A DNA stretch of 64,000 bases from Cellulosimicrobium cellulans (GTDB taxonomy: Bacteria; Actinomycetota; Actinomycetes; Actinomycetales; Cellulomonadaceae). The stretch covers positions 496,001-560,000 of the forward strand of contig NZ_JAMXST010000002.1 of the NCBI RefSeq assembly GCF_024124905.1, read 5' to 3'. Positions 40,390 through 53,536 of the stretch are shown here, piece after piece; positions within the stretch are counted from its first letter, which is position 1; every line of letters begins with the position of its first letter. The translations under genes were made by a program, and so were the position numbers. The notes under the pieces were generated by a model that saw nothing but the letters and a program-made list of their open reading frames with translations, was not told the DNA's origin and searched no databases.

Positions 40390-42453
40390 ATGACGGCCAG
40401 CGGTGACCCCGGAGACGACGTCCGCACGGACGTGGCCGCAGGGGGCGGCGCGGGGCCGGGCGGCGCGGCGACCGGCGGGGCCGTCGCCGCGGGCGCCGCG
40501 GCGACGGCGGGGCTCGTCGAGTCCCTGGAGATCCTGCGCGGCCGGCTCGCGGCCGCGCGGCTGCCGCTCGACCTGCCGGGCTCGGCGGCGGCGCGCGAGG
40601 ACCTCGACCTGGCGGTGCACCAGCTCGACGACTACCTGCTGCCGCGCCTGCGCTCGCACGCCGCGCCGCTGCTCGTCGTCGTCGGCGGGTCCACCGGCGC
40701 GGGGAAGTCGACGCTCGTGAACTCGCTGCTGGGCGAGCACGTGTCCGCGCCCGGCGTGCTGCGGCCGACCACCCGCGCTCCCGTCCTCGTGCACCACCCG
40801 CTGGACGAGCGCTGGTTCTCCACCGACCGCGTGCTCCCTGGCCTCGCGCGCGTGAGCGAGCACGGGCGGGACCCCGTCGCGGTCGCGCGCGACGCCACCG
40901 CCGTGCCCGGCCGAGCCGCGGGAACCTCGACCGCGAGCCCGGCCGACCCGACGCGCACGCTCCGGCTCGTCGCGAGCGACGCGCTGCCGCAGGGTCTCGC
41001 GCTCGTGGACGCGCCCGACGTCGACTCCGTGGAGACGGCGAACCGCGAGCTCGCGGCCCAGCTCCTCGCCGCGGCGGACCTGTGGCTCTTCGTCACGACG
41101 GCCGCGCGCTACGCCGACGCGGTCCCGTGGGACCTCCTGCACCGTGCGGCCGAGCGGCGCGCGCAGGTCGCGATCGTGCTCGACCGGGTCGACCCGGGAG
41201 CCGAGGCGGTGGCCGACGACCTCCGCCGCATGATGGACGAGAACGGGCTGGACACGGCGCCGCTGTTCGTCGTGGGGGAGTCCGAGCTGGTCGACGGCTT
41301 CCTCCCGGAGCGGTCCGTCGCGGAGGTCGCCTCGTGGCTGTCCGCGCTGGGGGCCGACGGCGCCGCGCGCGACCGGGTCGCGACCGCGACGCGGGACGGC
41401 GTCGTGGACGACCTCGTGCGCCGGGCCGTGCTCGTGGCCGGAGCCGCAGACGCCCAGGCGACGTCCGACGCGCGTCTGCGGGCCGTCGTCGGGCGCGCGT
41501 ACGACGAGGCTGCGGCCACCGTCGACGCCGCCACGAGCGACGGCGCGCTGCTGCGCGGCGAGGTGCTCGCGCGCTGGCAGGACTTCGTCGGGACGAGCGA
41601 GCTGTTCCGCTCCGTCGAGCAGGGCGTCGGGCGCGTGCGCGACGCCGTCGCGGCGTTCTTCCGCGGCCGTCCGGCGCAGGCGCCGCAGGTCGAGCAGGCC
41701 ATCGCGCACGGGCTGGAGGCCGTCGTGCTCGACGCGACGGACGCGGCCGCCGAGCGCGCGTACGGCGGGTGGCGCGCCGACCCGGCGGGCACGGCGCTCC
41801 TGGACGGGCTCGACCTCTCGCGCTCGTCGGCGGGCGTGCGGGCGCGGGTCGCGGAGGAGATCCGGGGGTGGCAGTCCGACGTCCTCGACCTCGTGCGCGA
41901 GCAGGGTGCGGGCAAGCGCGGGGCGGCACGCGCGCTGTCGTTCGGGATCAACGGGCTCGGGCTGAGCCTCATGGTCGTCGTGTTCGCGTCCACGGGCGGT
42001 CTCACCGGCGCGGAGGTCGGCATCGCGGGCGGGACGGCGATCCTCGCGCAGAAGCTCCTCGAGGCCGTGTTCGGCGACGACGCGGTCCGGCGCCTCACCC
42101 GGACGGCGCGCGATCGCCTCGCCGAGCGGGTGCGTGCCGTGCTCGACGACGAGGCGCGGCGCTACACGGCTCAGCTCGACGCGCTCGGCACCGCGGAGGC
42201 GGACGAGACGGCGCGTACCGTGCGCGAGGCCGCGCGCGCGGTCGAGGCGGCGGCGCGGGTCGAGCGCCGGGCGCGCGGGCGGGACCAGGACACGGCTCGA
42301 CCGACCACCGGGCGGCACGTCGCGCGGCTCCTGCGGGGCGCGGGCCGGCGCGGTGCGGAGGACGACGAGCCTGCGAGCGTGCCCGAGGCCGACGACGAGC
42401 CGCGCCGCAGACCCGGGTTCTGGCGACGGCTCCTGGGCGGTGAGCGCGCATGA
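40390..42453 (+). CDS. Dynamin-like GTPase, DynA-like subunit (pair 2)
   Basis: 687 aa, longer than its paralogue at 33255. A Gly/Ala-rich start is followed by G1 GGSTGAGKST near residue 98, RPTTRAPV, degenerate G3 VDAPDVDS and G4 LDRVD. The shared LLPRLRSHAAPLLVVVGGST stretch aligns with pair 1. Unlike pair 1 it has a hydrophobic region (about 515-560; LGLSLMVVVFASTGG, GIAGGTAILAQKLLEAVFG) that could insert in or lie on the membrane like a paddle. The C-terminus is basic (RRRPGFWRRLLGG). It overlaps the partner gene by 4 bp (ATGA). Confidence 0.83.
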   Translation: MTASGDPGDDVRTDVAAGGGAGPGGAATGGAVAAGAAATAGLVESLEILRGRLAAARLPLDLPGSAAAREDLDLAVHQLDDYLLPRLRSHAAPLLVVVGGSTGAGKSTLVNSLLGEHVSAPGVLRPTTRAPVLVHHPLDERWFSTDRVLPGLARVSEHGRDPVAVARDATAVPGRAAGTSTASPADPTRTLRLVASDALPQGLALVDAPDVDSVETANRELAAQLLAAADLWLFVTTAARYADAVPWDLLHRAAERRAQVAIVLDRVDPGAEAVADDLRRMMDENGLDTAPLFVVGESELVDGFLPERSVAEVASWLSALGADGAARDRVATATRDGVVDDLVRRAVLVAGAADAQATSDARLRAVVGRAYDEAAATVDAATSDGALLRGEVLARWQDFVGTSELFRSVEQGVGRVRDAVAAFFRGRPAQAPQVEQAIAHGLEAVVLDATDAAAERAYGGWRADPAGTALLDGLDLSRSSAGVRARVAEEIRGWQSDVLDLVREQGAGKRGAARALSFGINGLGLSLMVVVFASTGGLTGAEVGIAGGTAILAQKLLEAVFGDDAVRRLTRTARDRLAERVRAVLDDEARRYTAQLDALGTAEADETARTVREAARAVEAAARVERRARGRDQDTARPTTGRHVARLLRGAGRRGAEDDEPASVPEADDEPRRRPGFWRRLLGGERA

Positions 42454-44237
42454 CGATCGACCTCGCGGCGCGCACGACCGCGCTCGAGACCGCCGTCCGC
42501 GCGGGCGAGGGGCGCCTCGACGCCGACCTGCTCGCCGACGCGCGCACCGTCGTCGCCCGGGCGCGCGAGCGTGCGGGCCTCTCGGCCGACCACACCGTCG
42601 TCGCGCTCGCCGGTGCGACGGGATCGGGCAAGTCGTCGGTCTTCAACGCGCTCGTCGGGGACGAGCTCGCGGCGGTCGGGGTCCAGCGCCCGACGACGTC
42701 GCACCCGCTGGCTGCCGTGTGGGGGTCGGGTGGGGCGGGGCACCCGACGGGCGGCGTGGCGCCTGGTGGCACTCCCGGTGCGGCGGGCGCGGGGGCCCTC
42801 CTCGAATGGCTCGAGGTGCGGCGCCGGCACGAGATGGGCACGCCCCTCACGTCGGGCGACCCGGACGACGCGCGCGCGGGCGGCGGGCTGCGCGGCCTCC
42901 TGCGCGGCCGACGCGCGGGTGACGTCACGAGCGGCCTCGTGCTGCTCGACCTGCCCGACCACGACTCGGTGGTCGTCGAGCACCGCGTGCGCGCGGAGCG
43001 CCTCGTCGAGCGCGCCGACCTGCTCGTGTGGGTCGTGGACCCGCAGAAGTACGCGGACGCCGCGCTGCACGAGCGCTATTTGCGCCCGCTCGCGGGGCAC
43101 GACTCGGTCGTCGTGCTCGTGCTCAACCAGGTCGACCGGCTCTCGCCCGCCGACGCCGACGCGTGCCTCGCGGACCTGCGCCGGCTCGCCGTGGAGGACG
43201 GGCTCGGCGACGCGCGCGTCCTCGGGGTCTCCGCGCGCACGGGACAGGGTCTCGACGAGCTCCGGGGTCTGCTCGCGGACGCCGCGGCCCGGCGGCGGGC
43301 GGCGAACGACCGGCTCGCGGCCGACGTGCGCGCCGTCGCCCGTCGGGTCGCGGCCGCGTGCGGCGAGCCCGTGCCGGAGCGCGCCGCGCGACGGGCGCGC
43401 GACGGGCTCGTCGACGCGCTCGAGGCCGCCGCGGGCGTGCCGACGGTCGTCGCGGCCGTGCGGGGCTCGGCGGTCCGGGACGCGCGCGCGGCGACCGGCT
43501 GGCCCGTCACGCGCTGGGTCGGGCGGTTCCGGCCCGACCCCCTGCGCCGCATCGGGCTCCGGACGGGACCCGCTCCCGGCTCGTCCCGGGCGCGCGCGGC
43601 GAAGGCGCTGGGAGCGGGCGAGACGGAGCTCCGGCCGGAGCTCGCCCGGACGTCGCTCCCCGCGGTCGGGGCGGCGCTGCGCGCCGGTGCGCAGACCGCC
43701 GTGCGCGACTACGCGGCCGAGGCCACCGCGGGGGTGCCGGACGACTGGGCGCTCGCCGTGCGGCGTCGGGCCTCCGAGGGCGCGAGCGACCTCGCCGATG
43801 CGCTCGACCAGGCGGTCGCCGGGACGGAGCTCGAGGCGTCGCGCCGCCCGGTGTGGTGGCGCGTCGTCGGCGCGTTGCAGTGGCTCGTGCTCGCGGCGCT
43901 CGTGGTGGGGCTGCTGTGGCTCGCCGCGCTGTTGGGGTTCACCTACCTGCGCCTGCCCGAGCCGCCGACGCCCGTGCTCACGCTCGGCGGGCCCGGCGCA
44001 CCCGAGCTCCCGTGGCCGACCCTGCTCGCGCTCGGCGGCATCGTCGTCGGCATCGTCGTCGCCGTGCTCTCGCGCGCCGCCGCGTCCGTGGGCGGGCGCC
44101 GCCGGGCGGCCCGTGCCCGACGCCGCCTGCGCGAGGCCGTCGGCCAGGTCGCCGACCGCATGGTGCGGCTCCCGGTCGGCGAGGAGCTGTCCGCGCTGGC
44201 GAGCTGTCGCGCCGCTGCCCTGGTCGCGGCCTCCTGA
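42450..44237 (+). CDS. Dynamin-like membrane GTPase, DynB-like subunit (pair 2)
   Basis: 595 aa. G1 is GATGSGKSS near residue 54, G2 RPTTSHP, G3 LLDLPDHDS, G4 NQVD and G5 VSARTGQG. The loop between G2 and G3 carries a Gly-rich insertion (about 90-150) absent from pair 1. Two membrane segments (about 472-498 and 520-543) flank a short outside loop with EPPTPVLTLGG. The same VVDPQKYAD motif as in the pair-1 partner shows common descent. Starts inside the stop of the DynA-like gene. Confidence 0.84.
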   Translation: MTIDLAARTTALETAVRAGEGRLDADLLADARTVVARARERAGLSADHTVVALAGATGSGKSSVFNALVGDELAAVGVQRPTTSHPLAAVWGSGGAGHPTGGVAPGGTPGAAGAGALLEWLEVRRRHEMGTPLTSGDPDDARAGGGLRGLLRGRRAGDVTSGLVLLDLPDHDSVVVEHRVRAERLVERADLLVWVVDPQKYADAALHERYLRPLAGHDSVVVLVLNQVDRLSPADADACLADLRRLAVEDGLGDARVLGVSARTGQGLDELRGLLADAAARRRAANDRLAADVRAVARRVAAACGEPVPERAARRARDGLVDALEAAAGVPTVVAAVRGSAVRDARAATGWPVTRWVGRFRPDPLRRIGLRTGPAPGSSRARAAKALGAGETELRPELARTSLPAVGAALRAGAQTAVRDYAAEATAGVPDDWALAVRRRASEGASDLADALDQAVAGTELEASRRPVWWRVVGALQWLVLAALVVGLLWLAALLGFTYLRLPEPPTPVLTLGGPGAPELPWPTLLALGGIVVGIVVAVLSRAAASVGGRRRAARARRRLREAVGQVADRMVRLPVGEELSALASCRAAALVAAS

Positions 44238-44251
44238 CGACCCGCCTCCCC

Positions 44252-44310
44252 GCCGAACACGACATGAGGGTCGTCAACCGGCCCATGACGACCCTCATGT
44301 CGTGCTCGGC
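44252..44310. repeat. Perfect 19-bp inverted repeat with extensions
   Basis: CACGACATGAGGGTCGTCA (44258-44276) pairs perfectly with 44286-44304 across a 9-base loop; after one mismatch the stem extends by GCCGA/TCGGC. A third partial copy (TGTCGTGCTCGGCG) lies at 44320-44333. It could terminate the GTPase operon, or be a repeat element. Confidence 0.8.
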
Positions 44311-44426
44311 GCGGGGTGGTGTCGTGCTCGGCGGCGGGCCCCCGGGGCCGGTGGCGGCGCGGGGGTAGGGCGGGGTGTGCGGGAGGGGAGAATGGGTCGC
44401 GCCACCGTCGAACGAGAGGACCCTCC

Positions 44427-44924
44427 ATGACCCGCCTGCACGTCCCCGTCTCCCTGCGGTGGTCCGACCTCGACGCGTACGCCCACGTCAACAACGTCGA
44501 GATGTTCCGGCTGCTCGAGGACGCGCGCATCACGGCGTTCTGGACCCACCCGGACGCCGGCGAGGACGCCTGGCCGACGGCGGTCCTGGAGACCGGGCCG
44601 GCCGCGACGAGCCACACGCTCGTGGCGCGGCAGGAGATCGAGTACCTGCGCCCCCTCGGCTTCACGCGCACGCCCGTGCGGGTGGAGCTGTGGATCGGGC
44701 ACCTCGGCGGTGCGAGCCTGGAGGTCTGCTACGAGGTGCACGACGGCGCCGCGCGCTTCGAGCGCACCGGCCCCACCTCGGGCGGTGCCCCCTACGCGAA
44801 GGCCGTGACGACGATCGTCGTGGTCGACGCGGCGACGGGGGCGCCCCGCCGCATCACCGAGGCCGAGCGTGCGGCCTGGGAGCCGTTCGTCGAGGACCCG
44901 CTGACCTTCCGCCGCCGCAGGTGA
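44427..44924 (+). CDS. Acyl-CoA thioesterase (4HBT hot-dog fold)
   Basis: 165 aa. 4HBT-type start VPVSLRWSDLDAYAHVNNVE, containing the catalytic D-x-x-x-H-V-N-N signature near residue 15-23. Then comes the hot-dog core with VARQEIEYLRPL and a central strand VRVELWIGHLG. It hydrolyses acyl-CoA esters in the cytoplasm; the chain preference is unknown. ATG has GAGAGGA 6 bases upstream. A convergent terminator separates it from the GH9 gene. Confidence 0.87.
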   Translation: MTRLHVPVSLRWSDLDAYAHVNNVEMFRLLEDARITAFWTHPDAGEDAWPTAVLETGPAATSHTLVARQEIEYLRPLGFTRTPVRVELWIGHLGGASLEVCYEVHDGAARFERTGPTSGGAPYAKAVTTIVVVDAATGAPRRITEAERAAWEPFVEDPLTFRRRR

Positions 44925-44926
44925 CC

Positions 44927-44965
44927 GTCGCTCGCGCCGGGGAGCAGCGTCCCGGCGCGAGCGAC
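44927..44965. terminator. Bidirectional terminator between thioesterase and GH9 genes
   Basis: 15-bp perfect stem (44927-44941 with 44951-44965) and a 9-base loop, 2 bp after the thioesterase stop and 16 bp after the GH9 stop. Confidence 0.8.
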
Positions 44966-44981
44966 GCACCCGGGCGAGGGC

Positions 44982-49217
<4,236 letters not shown>

Positions 49218-49221
<4 letters not shown>

Positions 49222-50204
49222 GAGAGCAGCTCCAGGAGCTCGCGCTCGGCTCGCGCCTGCGACCGGGTGGACCCGATGGTCTCGCCGCGCTCCCACAGGT
49301 CGAACAGGCGCGGGTCGATGTACGACGACCGCGCGACGGCGGGCGTGTTCCCCAGCTCCTCCGCGACGTCCTTGACGATCCCCGTGACGACCCGTCGCCG
49401 CGCCCGCTCCGAGGCCGGCGCGGCCCCGGCGTCGGCGAGCGCGCGCGCCGCGAGGACGGTGGCGTGCCACGTGCGGAAGTCCTTGGGCGTCGCGTCCTCG
49501 CCGAGCCGTTCCTTGATGCCCGCCTGGACGTCGGCGCTCGTGACGTCGTGCCACGCGGCCCGGCCGTCGGGCCCGTCCTCGCGCCACGCGAGCAGCTCGA
49601 CGCCGCCGCGGCGCCGCTTGAGCGTCGTGACGAGCTCGGCGACCACCGGGTCGTCCACGACGACGTCGCGGACCTGGCCCGACTTCGCGGGGTAGCGGAA
49701 GTGCACGCTCCCGTCGCGCCGCACCCGCGCGTGCTCCTTGCGGATCGTCGCCAGGCCGTAGCTGGCGTTCTGCTTCGCGTAGATCTCGCCGCCGGCGCGG
49801 AAGTACGCGAGGTCGAGAAGCCGGAACGCCAGGGCGAGCACCTTCTCGCGACCCATGCCGGGCTGCGCGAGCTCGCGCGCGACCCGACGCCGGGCCGCGG
49901 GCAGGCGCCGGCCGACGTCGAGCACGTGGTCGTGCTTGCGCCGCGCACGGCGCACCTGCCACTGCTCGTGGTACAGGTACTGGCCGCGACCGGCGACGTC
50001 GCGCCCGAACGCCTGGATGTGCCCGTTTGGGTACCGGCAGATCCAGACGTCGGTCCAGGCGGGAGGGACAGCGAGGCGCGTGCACCGCGCGACCTCGTCC
50101 TCGTCGGCGAGCGGAGTGCCCTCGACGTCGAGGAACACCCAGGAGTCGCCCTTCGGGCGGCGGGAGTACCCGGGGGAGGTCACGGACACCCGACGCAGTC
50201 GCAC
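49218..50204 (-). CDS. DNA topoisomerase IB (poxvirus-like)
   Basis: 328 aa. An N-terminal beta domain has PPAWTDVWICRYPNGHIQAFGRD-type sequence (about residues 46-68) and QYLYHEQWQVRR. The catalytic domain has KVLALAFRLLDLAYFR, the NASYGLATIRKEH region and YPAKSG, then FRTWHATVLAA with the catalytic Arg/His and the nucleophilic Tyr in SSYIDPRLFD. It relaxes supercoils by a 3'-phosphotyrosyl link. GTG 50204 is the longest start; GTG at 50189 or 50183 are alternatives. Confidence 0.92.
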
Positions 50205-50316
50205 CCGGTCATGGTGCGGGACGCGACGCCCGCTCGCGCGGCAGGGGCACCGGGGCCGTGCGGCGCATGGGGAGCGGTCCCCATGGCCCGAGCCTCCGGC
50301 GGCGCCCCGTCACGGC

Positions 50317-50322
50317 TAGCGT
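50317..50322 (+). promoter_or_regulatory. -10 hexamer TAGCGT with a short leader
   Basis: TAGCGT lies 25 bases before ATG 50348; the leader holds GAGGGAGGGG, a Shine-Dalgarno sequence. This one is therefore not leaderless, in contrast to many neighbours. Confidence 0.45.
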
Positions 50323-50347
50323 GGCGGGCGCGGACGAGGGAGGGGAC

Positions 50348-51718
50348 ATGACGACGTCGGAGAGCCCGTGGTGGCGGACCCGCAGGGGGCGCGTGCTGGT
50401 CGGCGGGGCGGTGGCGCTCGTGCTCGCCGGGGCGCTGACCCTCTGGCTGGTCGCGCGGGGTGGCACCGATCCCGTCGACGAGCCGGTGAGCACGTCGACC
50501 CTCGAGGGCTACCCGACCCGGGGCGGTCTCACCGTGGACGGCGCGCCGTTCGAGGACGTCGAGGCCGCCGCCGACGCCTGGCGGCGCGAGGACGTCGGGG
50601 GGCAGGAGGAGCCGCCCGCCGCCGACGAGCCCATCGAGGTGCTGTGGGCCGGGGACGTCCCCGCGGCCGATCTCGCGTTCGAGAGCCGTTACGAGCTCCG
50701 CCTCGACGACGCGCCCACCGGCCGCCTCGTCGCGCTCCGCTCGGACGACCACGTCGCGACCTTCCTCGCGCCGGTCGACGCCGAGGGCGAACGGACCGAC
50801 GCCTACCGGATCCTCGCGGACAGCGACGAGCAGCGGTGGGCCCCGCGCGCGGCCGTCGAGCTCGACGACGGTCTGCTGCTGCTCGCCGAGTCGCTCGCCC
50901 GCGGTGCGGAGCCGGACGGCCTCGAGGTCGTGCATCCCCGGGGCGAGGGCGACGACGCGCCGGTCGTCGTGACCGTTCCCGTCGACGAGGGCCTGCTCGT
51001 CGGCCAGCGCGGTGGCGCGATCCGGGCGGCCTCGGTGAGCGCGGTCCCCGACGGCGACGACCCGGGTCTGCTGTTCACCGACGGAGGCGCGGTGACCACG
51101 GCCGACCTCGACACGCTGTGGGACCGGCTCCTCGACCCCGCCGCGGGTGCTCCGACCTGGAGCGCGCTCCTCGGCGCGTACCGCGGCACGGAGGAGCGGC
51201 GCCGCGCCGACCCGCCGGTCGCCGCGCTCTGGGACGGGGTCGCGCTGCGGGACGGGACGCCCCTGGCGGTCGTCGCGGTCACAACGAGCGCGTGGGACCC
51301 CCGGGCGTGGTGGGAGGTCTACGCCTCCCGGCCGGCGTCGGCGCCCGCCGACGGCGAGGAGCCGGGCGACCCCCGGACCGACCGGCTCGGGGGCGGCGAG
51401 GTCGCGCCGGGGTCGCCGGCGACGACGCGGATCCCGCCGCTCGTCGCGCAGTGGATCGACGGCGGTCCCGGCGGTGACGCCGAGCCGCGGCCCGAGCTCG
51501 TGGTGGTCGGGCCGGGCGAGGTCGTGTCCGTCGAGGTCCTCGCGTCGACGGACGGCAAGCGCGTCGAGGGGTCGACGCTCACGTGGCCGCGCCCCGACCC
51601 GGCGACCTGGGCCCGCGAGGGCGCCGACCTCGAGCGGGTGGTGCCCACCGACGTGCCCCCGACGGTCGTGGTGGGGCGCACCGCGGACGGCACCCCCGTC
51701 CCCGTCCTCGAGGACTGA
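50348..51718 (+). CDS. Membrane-anchored extracytoplasmic protein, uncharacterised
   Basis: 456 aa. A short basic cytoplasmic start (WWRTRRGRVL), one membrane segment (about residues 17-38) and a large acidic outside domain, Asp/Glu/Pro-rich with beta-strand patterns (LVALRSDDHVATFLAP, EVLWAGDVPAADLAFESRYEL). No catalytic motif is recognisable. ATG 50348 is chosen for its GGAGGGG sequence and because the open frame upstream overlaps the topoisomerase gene. It may be a surface sensor or cell-wall protein. Confidence 0.75.
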   Translation: MTTSESPWWRTRRGRVLVGGAVALVLAGALTLWLVARGGTDPVDEPVSTSTLEGYPTRGGLTVDGAPFEDVEAAADAWRREDVGGQEEPPAADEPIEVLWAGDVPAADLAFESRYELRLDDAPTGRLVALRSDDHVATFLAPVDAEGERTDAYRILADSDEQRWAPRAAVELDDGLLLLAESLARGAEPDGLEVVHPRGEGDDAPVVVTVPVDEGLLVGQRGGAIRAASVSAVPDGDDPGLLFTDGGAVTTADLDTLWDRLLDPAAGAPTWSALLGAYRGTEERRRADPPVAALWDGVALRDGTPLAVVAVTTSAWDPRAWWEVYASRPASAPADGEEPGDPRTDRLGGGEVAPGSPATTRIPPLVAQWIDGGPGGDAEPRPELVVVGPGEVVSVEVLASTDGKRVEGSTLTWPRPDPATWAREGADLERVVPTDVPPTVVVGRTADGTPVPVLED

Positions 51719-51723
51719 TCCCG

Positions 51724-51777
51724 CGCGAGCGCCGCCCGGGGCGGCCCCTGCACGCCCCGGACGGCGCCCGCGCTCGC
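51724..51777. terminator. Bidirectional terminator between the anchored protein and GH10 genes
   Basis: Compound hairpin: outer GCGAGCGCCG with CGGCGC...GCTCGC (bulged) and a perfect 8-bp inner stem CCGGGGCG/CGCCCCGG (51736-51743 with 51753-51760). Confidence 0.65.
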
Positions 51778-53448
51778 TCAGGCGACCTCGCAGGCGGCAC
51801 CGTCGAGCGTGAAGGAGGTCGGCTCGGTGTTGATCCCGGAGTGGGCGCCGTTGAAGCCGATGTCCACGCTCGCGCCCGCGCCGAGCGTGGTGTTCCACGG
51901 CGCCGGGGTGACGGTGACGGTCGAGCCCTGCTGCGCGTACTGCGCCGACCAGCCCTGCTGGACGGTCTGCCCGTCCGGGAACGCGAACCTCAGGGTCCAG
52001 CCGTGCAGCGCGGTCGTCGAGTCGTTGGTGATCCGGATCGAGCCGGTGAATCCCGTGTTCCAGGAACTCGCCGTGTAGGCGACGGTGCAGGTCCCGGCGG
52101 GTTCGCCGCCACCCTCCTCGGTCTCGCCGGTCACGGTGCCGGACGTGGCCGAGAGGTTGCCCGCCCCGTCGACCGCGCGCACCGCGTAGACGTGCGCGGT
52201 GCCCGCGGTGAGGCCGGTGTCGGTGAACGACGTCGCGGCGACCTCGGCGACCTGGGTCCCGTCGCGGAACACGCGGTACCCCGCGACGCCGACGTCGTCG
52301 GTGGAGGCGTTCCACGCGAGCGAGATCGAGGAGGTCGTGGTGCCGGTGACCCGCAGGCCGGTCGGGGCGGACGGCGCCTGCTCGTCGCCGCCCGGTCCAT
52401 CGTCCCGTGCGCCGAGGACCTCGGCGATCGCCGCGTACGCGGGCTTGGGCGCGTACGCGTCGTCCCAGACGAGCGCGGCGCCCTGCCCCGGGAACACGCC
52501 CGGGATCCACGAGTACCTGTCGGTGATGCCCCACAGCGTGACGCCCGTGCAGCGGTCGACGTCGAGGCAGGCCTGGAAGACCTTCGCGTAGTCCGACGCC
52601 TGCTGCGCCAGCTTCTGCGCGTCGGCGGGAGAGTTCATGCGGATGTCGAGCTCGGTGATGCGCACGTCCACGCCGAGGTCGGCGAACCGCCGGAGGTTCT
52701 GGGTCAGGGTCGACGGGACCTGGCCCACGATCAGGTGCGCCTGGAACCCGACGCAGTCGATCGGCACACCGCGGGCCTTGAAGTCGGCGACGAGGTCGTA
52801 GATCGCCGTGCTCTTCGCGTTGATCCCGTCGGTGCTGTAGTCGTTGAGGCACAGGTCCGCGTCCGGGTCGGCCGCCCGTGCGGCGCGGAAGGCGTCCTCG
52901 ATGTAGCCGTCTCCGAGGCGCTGCTGGAATACGCTCTGCCGGCGGGAGCCGTCGTCCTCGAACGCCTCGTTGACGACGTCCCACGCCTCGACGTCGCCGG
53001 CGAAGTGCCCGGCGACGGCGCTGACGTGGTCCGTCATGGCGGTGCGCAGCTCCGTGCCCGTCAGGCCCTGGACCCAGCCGGGGAGCTGTTGGTGCCACAC
53101 GAGCGTGTGGCCGTAGAGGTCCGCGCCCTGCGCGGCCGCGTAGCTCGCGACCTGGTCGGCTGCCCCCCAGGAGAACGAGCCCCGGGCGGGTTCGGTCGCG
53201 TCCCACTTCATCGCGTTCTCCCCGACGACGAGCGAGAACTCGCGGTCGGCGACCGCCCGGTAGCCGCTCTCCGAGAGGCGGCCGGGGTCGAGCGCGAAGC
53301 CGACGGTCTTGCCGTGCCTCGCGGCGGCGTCGCCGAGCGGCTCGGTGGCGGCGGTCGCGGTCGTGGCGACCGGGAGGACGGTCGCGGCGACGAGCGCCGT
53401 GGTCGCGAGCGTCGTCGCGAGAGGTCGTCTCCAGATGGTCCTGGTCAT
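51778..53448 (-). CDS. Secreted GH10 xylanase with fibronectin III and CBM2
   Basis: 556 aa. A signal peptide (about residues 1-33) precedes the GH10 barrel (about 38-345): [28 protein letters not shown], the acid/base Glu in DVVNEAF, the nucleophile in ITELDIRM, and [13 protein letters not shown]. FnIII (about 362-445) and a C-terminal CBM2 (about 455-556) follow. It is an endo-1,4-beta-xylanase of the Cex/XynA type, some of which also cut aryl-cellobiosides. The FnIII-CBM2 part is nearly identical to that of the neighbouring GH6 gene. ATG 53448 is near a GATATC palindrome that may be an operator. Confidence 0.95.
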   Translation of the reverse strand: MTRTIWRRPLATTLATTALVAATVLPVATTATAATEPLGDAAARHGKTVGFALDPGRLSESGYRAVADREFSLVVGENAMKWDATEPARGSFSWGAADQVASYAAAQGADLYGHTLVWHQQLPGWVQGLTGTELRTAMTDHVSAVAGHFAGDVEAWDVVNEAFEDDGSRRQSVFQQRLGDGYIEDAFRAARAADPDADLCLNDYSTDGINAKSTAIYDLVADFKARGVPIDCVGFQAHLIVGQVPSTLTQNLRRFADLGVDVRITELDIRMNSPADAQKLAQQASDYAKVFQACLDVDRCTGVTLWGITDRYSWIPGVFPGQGAALVWDDAYAPKPAYAAIAEVLGARDDGPGGDEQAPSAPTGLRVTGTTTSSISLAWNASTDDVGVAGYRVFRDGTQVAEVAATSFTDTGLTAGTAHVYAVRAVDGAGNLSATSGTVTGETEEGGGEPAGTCTVAYTASSWNTGFTGSIRITNDSTTALHGWTLRFAFPDGQTVQQGWSAQYAQQGSTVTVTPAPWNTTLGAGASVDIGFNGAHSGINTEPTSFTLDGAACEVA

Positions 53449-53464
53449 GGGTGCACCCTTCGGG

Positions 53465-53480
53465 TCGATATCGATATCGA
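53465..53480 (-). promoter_or_regulatory. Palindrome TCGATATCGATATCGA upstream of the GH10 gene
   Basis: A perfect 16-bp palindrome ending 16 bp before the GH10 start codon on the minus strand, in a low-GC island. It is a candidate operator, different from the AAACGTTT type. Confidence 0.5.
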
Positions 53481-53536
53481 ACGTCGCACAGGACCGGCGG
53501 TCGAGGCGTGGGGCCCCGACCGCCGGTCGTCTCAGG

